A DNA stretch of 10,174 nt from Hellea sp964576765 (GTDB taxonomy: Bacteria > Pseudomonadota > Alphaproteobacteria > Caulobacterales > Maricaulaceae). The stretch's first letter is position 1, and every line of letters starts with the position of its first letter. The translations under genes and the position numbers were made by a program. Below the pieces are notes generated by a model. That model was not told where the DNA came from. It did not search any database and saw nothing but the letters and a program-made list of their open reading frames with translations. Shown here one piece after another: positions 6,759 to 10,174 of the stretch. Location: NCBI GenBank assembly GCA_964576765.1, contig CAZNWH010000083.1, positions 1-10,174 of the forward strand, given 5' to 3'.

Positions 6759-6776
6759 GATAACGACATAAGATAA
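6754..6776 (+). repeat. Tandem 10-base direct repeat at the chpT stop
   Basis: CATAAGATAA occurs at 6754-6763 and again at 6767-6776, separated by CGA, a period of 13 bases. The first copy contains the chpT TAA stop. It may be a recent local duplication or a binding site for a factor between chpT and the next gene. Confidence 0.5.
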
Positions 6777-6784
6777 AGCGCATA

Positions 6785-6815
6785 CACTCTCTCTTAACTC
6801 TTTTTAGCCAGAGTG
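6785..6815 (+). other. Inverted repeat between chpT and the CheA-like gene
   Basis: CACTCT (6785-6790) is complementary to AGAGTG (6810-6815) across a 19-base spacer with a CTTTTT tract inside the loop. As a hairpin it is weak, and the T tract is in the loop rather than after the stem, so it is not a good terminator. It is the only structure seen in this gap besides the direct repeat. Confidence 0.2.
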
Positions 6816-6849
6816 GTCAGACTTAATTTAATGAGTCGAGCAATGCCCC

Positions 6850-7695
6850 ATGACCTGTCTTGGTGATGACCTAGTAAAAGCCCGTGAATTTGTCACAAAC
6901 GCGATCCCCGATATGGATATGCTCCTATCGGATTTACGGCTGAACCAATCCAAAGCAATCGAAACAGTTCTACGCCTTCAAGTTGGTGCCAAGGAAATAC
7001 AGGCCCGTGCAATTTATCGCGCTACTCAATCAGTAGTTAAAAGTTATCAAAATCAACACGATCAATCCAAAATTGACGGACGTTTGATGGGGCTATACAA
7101 ATTAATCGCTCAATATGCCCAAGGCCTTGATGAAATAGCCCCGTTACCTGCAGCCATTCATTCAGCTGAACAGACTCCAGATATCAACACAAATGACGTC
7201 AAATTTGAACGCGCAAAAGCAACACTCACAGAGTTACTACCATTTGCAAAAGACGAGGCCCCACGGTTAAGCCGCTTAATGAGCTTAAATTTAGATCAGC
7301 CATCTGCGCTCACTACGCAAATTAGCTTTGAAAGTTTCATGCCTGAAGTGACGGATAAGGCTCTGCGCGATGCCCGCGCGCAAGGAAAGTCCGTGAGCAT
7401 TTCTTATTCCGCTGAAAATTTGCTTTTAGAGGGTCGTCAAGCCGAGCAGATTCAGGCCGAACTAGAACAAATCGTCGGGCGATTGGTTCGCAAAAAGATC
7501 GGAACACCCAAACAACGCCAAAATGAAGGGCGGCCGCGTAGCGGTCATATTGATGTTTGTGCCAAGCAAGGGCCGGAAGGGCTGGATATTTCAGTTTTAT
7601 GTGAAGATGAAACTGTGCACATTTTGCGACCAACACGTTTTATCCGCAAGGTTGAAAATAAAAAACCCATTTCGGTTATGGAGGTTGGAACATGA
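6850..7695 (+). CDS. Degenerate CheA-like protein (pseudo-kinase)
   Basis: A 281-residue soluble protein, best explained as a remnant or derivative of CheA. The N-terminal helical part (about 5-97) resembles a CheA Hpt domain: IYRATQSVVKSY (55-66) fits the family's FRAAHTIKGS pattern, but Q60 stands where the phosphoacceptor His should be. The C-terminal part (about 158-258) follows a CheA ATPase domain. ALRDARAQGKSVSI is like the segment before the N box, and LEQIVGRLVRKKI then GTPKQRQNEGRPRSGHIDV matches the LxHLVRNAIDHGIE...R...GKPxxGxI pattern. K215 replaces the N-box Asn, the DHG triplet is absent, and CEDETVHI replaces DDGxGI. The dimerisation and CheW-binding domains are missing. The ATG at 6850 is the first in frame after a stop and has a poor ribosome site. 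The gene overlaps the receiver gene by ATGA. The fold assignment is inferred from motifs; the missing catalytic residues are seen directly. Confidence 0.65.
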   Translation: MTCLGDDLVKAREFVTNAIPDMDMLLSDLRLNQSKAIETVLRLQVGAKEIQARAIYRATQSVVKSYQNQHDQSKIDGRLMGLYKLIAQYAQGLDEIAPLPAAIHSAEQTPDINTNDVKFERAKATLTELLPFAKDEAPRLSRLMSLNLDQPSALTTQISFESFMPEVTDKALRDARAQGKSVSISYSAENLLLEGRQAEQIQAELEQIVGRLVRKKIGTPKQRQNEGRPRSGHIDVCAKQGPEGLDISVLCEDETVHILRPTRFIRKVENKKPISVMEVGT

Positions 7696-8057
7696 CAACA
7701 TGCCTCGTCGTTGATGACAGCCGCATGATACGCCGTGTGGCATCACGCATTCTAAAAGATCTGAAATTTGAAACATCGGAAGCTACGGATGGTCAGGACG
7801 CAATAAATCAATGCCGCGTTGATATGCCTGATGCCATATTACTCGATTGGAATATGCCGGTTATGGATGGTTTGAGTTTTTTAAAAAAACTCCGCGGCGA
7901 GCCTGAAGGTAAAGCGCCTGTTGTAGTCTTTTGCACGGCTGAACGGGACATCTCGAAAATTACAGAAGCATTGGAAGCGGGCGCGGACGAATATATCATG
8001 AAGCCATTTGACTCTGATATAATCGAATCCAAGTTCCAACAAGCCGGACTTATTTAA
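7692..8057 (+). CDS. CheY-like single-domain response regulator
   Basis: A stand-alone receiver of 121 residues with no output domain. Acidic pocket D8 and D9, phosphoacceptor D52 in LLDWNMPVMDG, switch T82 in VVFCTAE, aromatic Y101 and K104 in YIMKPF are all present, so it should be phosphorylated and change shape normally. The DWNMP motif and the Y-x-x-K-P spacing are those of chemotaxis CheY. Its ATG overlaps the stop of the CheA-like gene (ATGA), and the CheR-like gene starts one base after its stop, so the three are likely translated together. With no intact CheA nearby, the donor could be ChpT or a distant kinase; that is inference. Flagellar-motor binding, c-di-GMP effects or a phosphate-sink role are alternatives. 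Confidence 0.93.
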   Translation: MTTCLVVDDSRMIRRVASRILKDLKFETSEATDGQDAINQCRVDMPDAILLDWNMPVMDGLSFLKKLRGEPEGKAPVVVFCTAERDISKITEALEAGADEYIMKPFDSDIIESKFQQAGLI

Positions 8058-8058
8058 A

Positions 8059-9006
8059 GTGAGCGCTGTCCTCTCGCTCAATCCGAGTTATTATGAAGCC
8101 CTAAAAAGGCTCACTCTGGAGTTAGCTGGAGTTAATTTGGGCACTGACCATGCCTTCTTAATTGAAACCCGCCTATCGGGACTCGCTCGGACAGAGGGTT
8201 TCGACTCTCTGGACGATATGGTCGAGGAACTATTCAAATCAGGACAAAGCCGCCTCGCCGTTCAAGTCGTCTCCAGCCTCTTGGAGCGTGACACCCATTT
8301 TTATACGGATCGTTCCAGTTTTGATAAATTAGAAAATGTGATTTTACCTCTTTTACATCCTATCCATAAAGGCGGCACAGTTCGCATTTTATCCTTTGGC
8401 TGTTCCAGCGGCCAAGAACCTTATTGCCTCGCCATGACTCTGGATAAAATTAAAGAAAAGTTTTCGGATCTAAGTTTTGAAATCACAGGTGTTGATTATC
8501 CATCAGCAGCTTTAGACCGTGCAAAAGCAGGTAAATACACTCATTTTGAAGTCCAGCGCGGCCTACCGATCAGAGACCTTGTTCAGTTTTTTGATAAGGA
8601 TAATGAAGACTGGGTTATCAAACAACATATCCGCGACGCTATCACCTTTGAAGAAACGCATCTTTTATCAACGCTTGATCAATTAGGCACATTTCATATC
8701 GTTCTCTTCCGAAATGCCTTGCCCCATTATTCCTCCCCGGCGCAGGTTCGGGTTCTACGCGGCCTTGCCACGCTTGTGAAACCTTTAGGCTATTTATTAC
8801 TTGGGTCTAATGAGACACTCAATCATATTAATTTTGGCTTTGACCCTATGGCCCGTCAAAATGGAGTCTTCCGAAAGCGTATTGAAAAGCCTGAAGAGCC
8901 CATAGAAGACCCAACGATTAAAAAACCCAATGGCCGTAAGACTTTTGAGCGCGCAAAACGTAATCTAAAGGATATAAACGGCCTAAAGAGTTTTAAAACA
9001 GGGTAG
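8059..9006 (+). CDS. CheR-like SAM-dependent methyltransferase
   Basis: Homologue of the chemoreceptor glutamate O-methyltransferase CheR, 315 residues. It has the N-terminal helical domain (about 10-85) and then the methyltransferase domain. LSFGCSSGQEPYCLAMTL (111-128) is motif I for SAM, GVD (144-146) the acidic ribose contact, FHIVLFRNALPHY the counterpart of FDxIxCRNVLIYF, and GYLLLGSNE a later conserved strand. Two departures stand out: the TxFFRD segment reads THFYTD (79-84), losing the Arg, and the Tyr of RNVLIYF is shifted or replaced by His. A Lys-rich tail of about 40 residues follows residue 275. Translation starts at GTG 8059, one base after the receiver's TAA, indicating coupling. 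No chemoreceptor, CheB or CheW gene is in the window. It may modify a receptor encoded elsewhere or have drifted to another role. Confidence 0.9.
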   Translation: MSAVLSLNPSYYEALKRLTLELAGVNLGTDHAFLIETRLSGLARTEGFDSLDDMVEELFKSGQSRLAVQVVSSLLERDTHFYTDRSSFDKLENVILPLLHPIHKGGTVRILSFGCSSGQEPYCLAMTLDKIKEKFSDLSFEITGVDYPSAALDRAKAGKYTHFEVQRGLPIRDLVQFFDKDNEDWVIKQHIRDAITFEETHLLSTLDQLGTFHIVLFRNALPHYSSPAQVRVLRGLATLVKPLGYLLLGSNETLNHINFGFDPMARQNGVFRKRIEKPEEPIEDPTIKKPNGRKTFERAKRNLKDINGLKSFKTG

Positions 9007-9061
9007 TTCCTCACTTATTCGGGGTATCTATGCTTTGCCCGTCTTCACCCTATCTACCCTG
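8999..9061 (+). other. Inverted repeat spanning the end of the CheR-like gene
   Basis: CAGGGTAG (8999-9006, including the stop codon) is perfectly complementary to CTACCCTG (9054-9061) across 47 bases. The intervening sequence contains GGGG and CCC runs that could also pair. No T-run follows, so a simple intrinsic terminator is not supported, but some structure-dependent end of the signalling transcript is possible. Confidence 0.25.
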
Positions 9062-9064
9062 CTG

Positions 9065-9092
9065 TTGACCTCTGCCGCGAGCAGAGTAAAAG
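9065..9092 (+). promoter_or_regulatory. Possible pheS promoter with internal dyad
   Basis: TTGACC (9065-9070) and TAAAAG (9087-9092) are 16 bases apart, a fair -35/-10 pair in the 134-base gap before pheS. Between them lies a perfect dyad, CTCTGC (9070-9075) and GCAGAG (9081-9086), around CGCGA. The dyad could be an operator over the promoter or simply a hairpin. Confidence 0.3.
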
Positions 9093-9140
9093 ACCCCAAA
9101 TTAAACGGCCAAAACATTGGACCATAATACGGACAAAGCC

Positions 9141-10174
9141 ATGAGCGATATCGCTTCAGTCAAAGAGAAATTTGCGGCCCAAATAGCCAGATCCACCGAT
9201 CTACGCAGCTTGGATGATATTCGTGTGTCTGCGCTTGGCAAAAAAGGTGAAGTCAGCCAGATGATGCAGACCCTCGGCAAGATGTCGATTGACGAGAAGA
9301 AAGTCATGGGACCGGCATTGAACGGGCTTAAAAAAGATATTGCGGCCTTAGTTGAGGCCAAAAAAGGCCAGCTTGAAAATGCGGCTTTAGACGCCGCCCT
9401 TGCTAGCGAAACTCTGGATATGTCGCTCCCTGTCGGGACGGCTTTGGGCACGCTTCACCCCGTTCAGCAAGTCATGGAAGAAATGGCGGTTATCTTTTCC
9501 GATATGGGATTCTCCGTCGCCGAAGGTCCGGATATCGAAGATGATTTTCATAATTTTACGGCGCTGAACTTCCCCAAAGGTCATCCTGCCCGTGATATGC
9601 ATGATACGTTTTTTATGAGCGCCGAAGAGGGAGAGGAAAAGAAGGTTCTCAGAACCCATACCTCACCGGTGCAAATTCGGACGATGATAAATCAAAAGCC
9701 GCCTATCCGCATTATCGCGCCGGGGCGGACTTATCGCTGTGATTCAGATCAGACCCACACGCCGATGTTCCATCAGGTCGAAGGCCTTGTCATTGATAAG
9801 GGCATTCATATGGGACATCTAAAAGGCGTGCTTATGGATTTTGTCTCCGCCTTTTTCGAGACCGATGTCGATGTGCAGTTCCGCCCGCATCATTTCCCTT
9901 TCACCGAACCCTCTGCCGAAATGGATGTGCGTTATGAACGGGCTGGTAGCGCCATTAAAATTGGCCAAGGCGAGAAATGGATGGAAATTCTCGGCTGCGG
10001 CATGGTGCATCCTAACGTGTTGCGCGCCTGCGGCGTCGACCCTGACGAGTATCAAGGCTTTGCCTTTGGCATGGGCGTCGACCGCTTGGCTATGCTCAAA
10101 TACGGTATGCCAGATTTGCGCGATATGTTCGCCGCCGACACAAGGTGGTTAGCGCATTACGGCTTTAATCCGCT
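9141..10174 (+). CDS. pheS: Phenylalanyl-tRNA synthetase alpha subunit (3' end cut by window)
   Basis: Class II aminoacyl-tRNA synthetase catalytic subunit; with PheT it forms the cytoplasmic alpha2beta2 enzyme that charges tRNA-Phe. In this window 344 codons are open and no stop is reached; the family is about 330-360 residues, so only a short tail is missing. The N-terminal coiled coil (about 1-85) binds tRNA. The core has motif 1 (HPVQQVMEEMAVIFSDMGF), RTHTSPVQIRTM, motif 2 (GRTYRCDSDQTHTPMFHQVEG) and motif 3 (GFAFGMGVDRLAML). A308 in GFAFG appears to match the Ala that sets phenylalanine selectivity. The ATG at 9141 has a weak ribosome site (GGAC). Upstream is the CheR-like gene rather than the rpmI-rplT pair found in many bacteria. 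pheT is expected just beyond the right edge. Confidence 0.97.
   Translation, partial: MSDIASVKEKFAAQIARSTDLRSLDDIRVSALGKKGEVSQMMQTLGKMSIDEKKVMGPALNGLKKDIAALVEAKKGQLENAALDAALASETLDMSLPVGTALGTLHPVQQVMEEMAVIFSDMGFSVAEGPDIEDDFHNFTALNFPKGHPARDMHDTFFMSAEEGEEKKVLRTHTSPVQIRTMINQKPPIRIIAPGRTYRCDSDQTHTPMFHQVEGLVIDKGIHMGHLKGVLMDFVSAFFETDVDVQFRPHHFPFTEPSAEMDVRYERAGSAIKIGQGEKWMEILGCGMVHPNVLRACGVDPDEYQGFAFGMGVDRLAMLKYGMPDLRDMFAADTRWLAHYGFNP

Noticed and set aside
9029..9067. Possible leader peptide for phenylalanine attenuation of pheS
   Set aside because: The only short frame here encodes 12 residues with no phenylalanine and no terminator hairpin follows, so the pheM-type attenuation model is not supported.
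1..10174. Mobile element, CRISPR array, tRNA or rRNA
   Set aside because: No transposase, integrase, terminal inverted repeats, regularly spaced repeats or cloverleaf-like sequence was seen; the gene content is housekeeping plus the signalling cassette.

Overview
The window looks like chromosomal DNA of an alphaproteobacterium with a fairly balanced base composition. The strongest marker is a ChpT-type histidine phosphotransferase, the relay protein between CckA and CtrA/CpdR, a family known only from Alphaproteobacteria. The aa3-type cytochrome oxidase genes beside tldD fit the same group. A member or relative of the Caulobacterales/Rhodobacterales is a guess from gene content only. I see no insertion sequence, phage gene, CRISPR array, tRNA or rRNA.

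Layout. Bases 41-2522 (minus strand) carry ctaC then ctaD, subunits II and I of cytochrome c oxidase, as a tight operon that runs off the left edge. Divergent from them, tldD (2694-4133) and a glutathione S-transferase-like gene (4167-4799) read on the plus strand. A gap of about 200 bases follows, holding a -10-like hexamer, a long imperfect stem-loop and then a 37-codon gene (5003-5116) for a Flp-pilin-like membrane peptide. A short-chain dehydrogenase (5130-5915, minus) converges on it.

The second half is a plus-strand signalling cassette. It contains chpT (6096-6758), a degenerate CheA-like protein that seems to have lost its phosphoacceptor histidine and ATP-binding residues (6850-7695), a single-domain CheY-like receiver with all key residues (7692-8057), and a divergent CheR-like methyltransferase (8059-9006). 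The last three are translationally coupled (ATGA overlap, then TAA-A-GTG). The window ends inside pheS (9141 to the edge), the alpha subunit of phenylalanyl-tRNA synthetase.

How the genes work together. ctaC and ctaD build the core of one respiratory complex. In the signalling cassette, ChpT could phosphorylate the adjacent receiver. The pseudo-CheA repeats the ChpT plan (helical part plus dead ATPase-like fold) and could act as a scaffold, phosphatase or decoy for the receiver or for ChpT. That reading is inference. The pseudo-CheA cassette and the isolated Flp-like peptide with its structured leader are the parts most worth following up.
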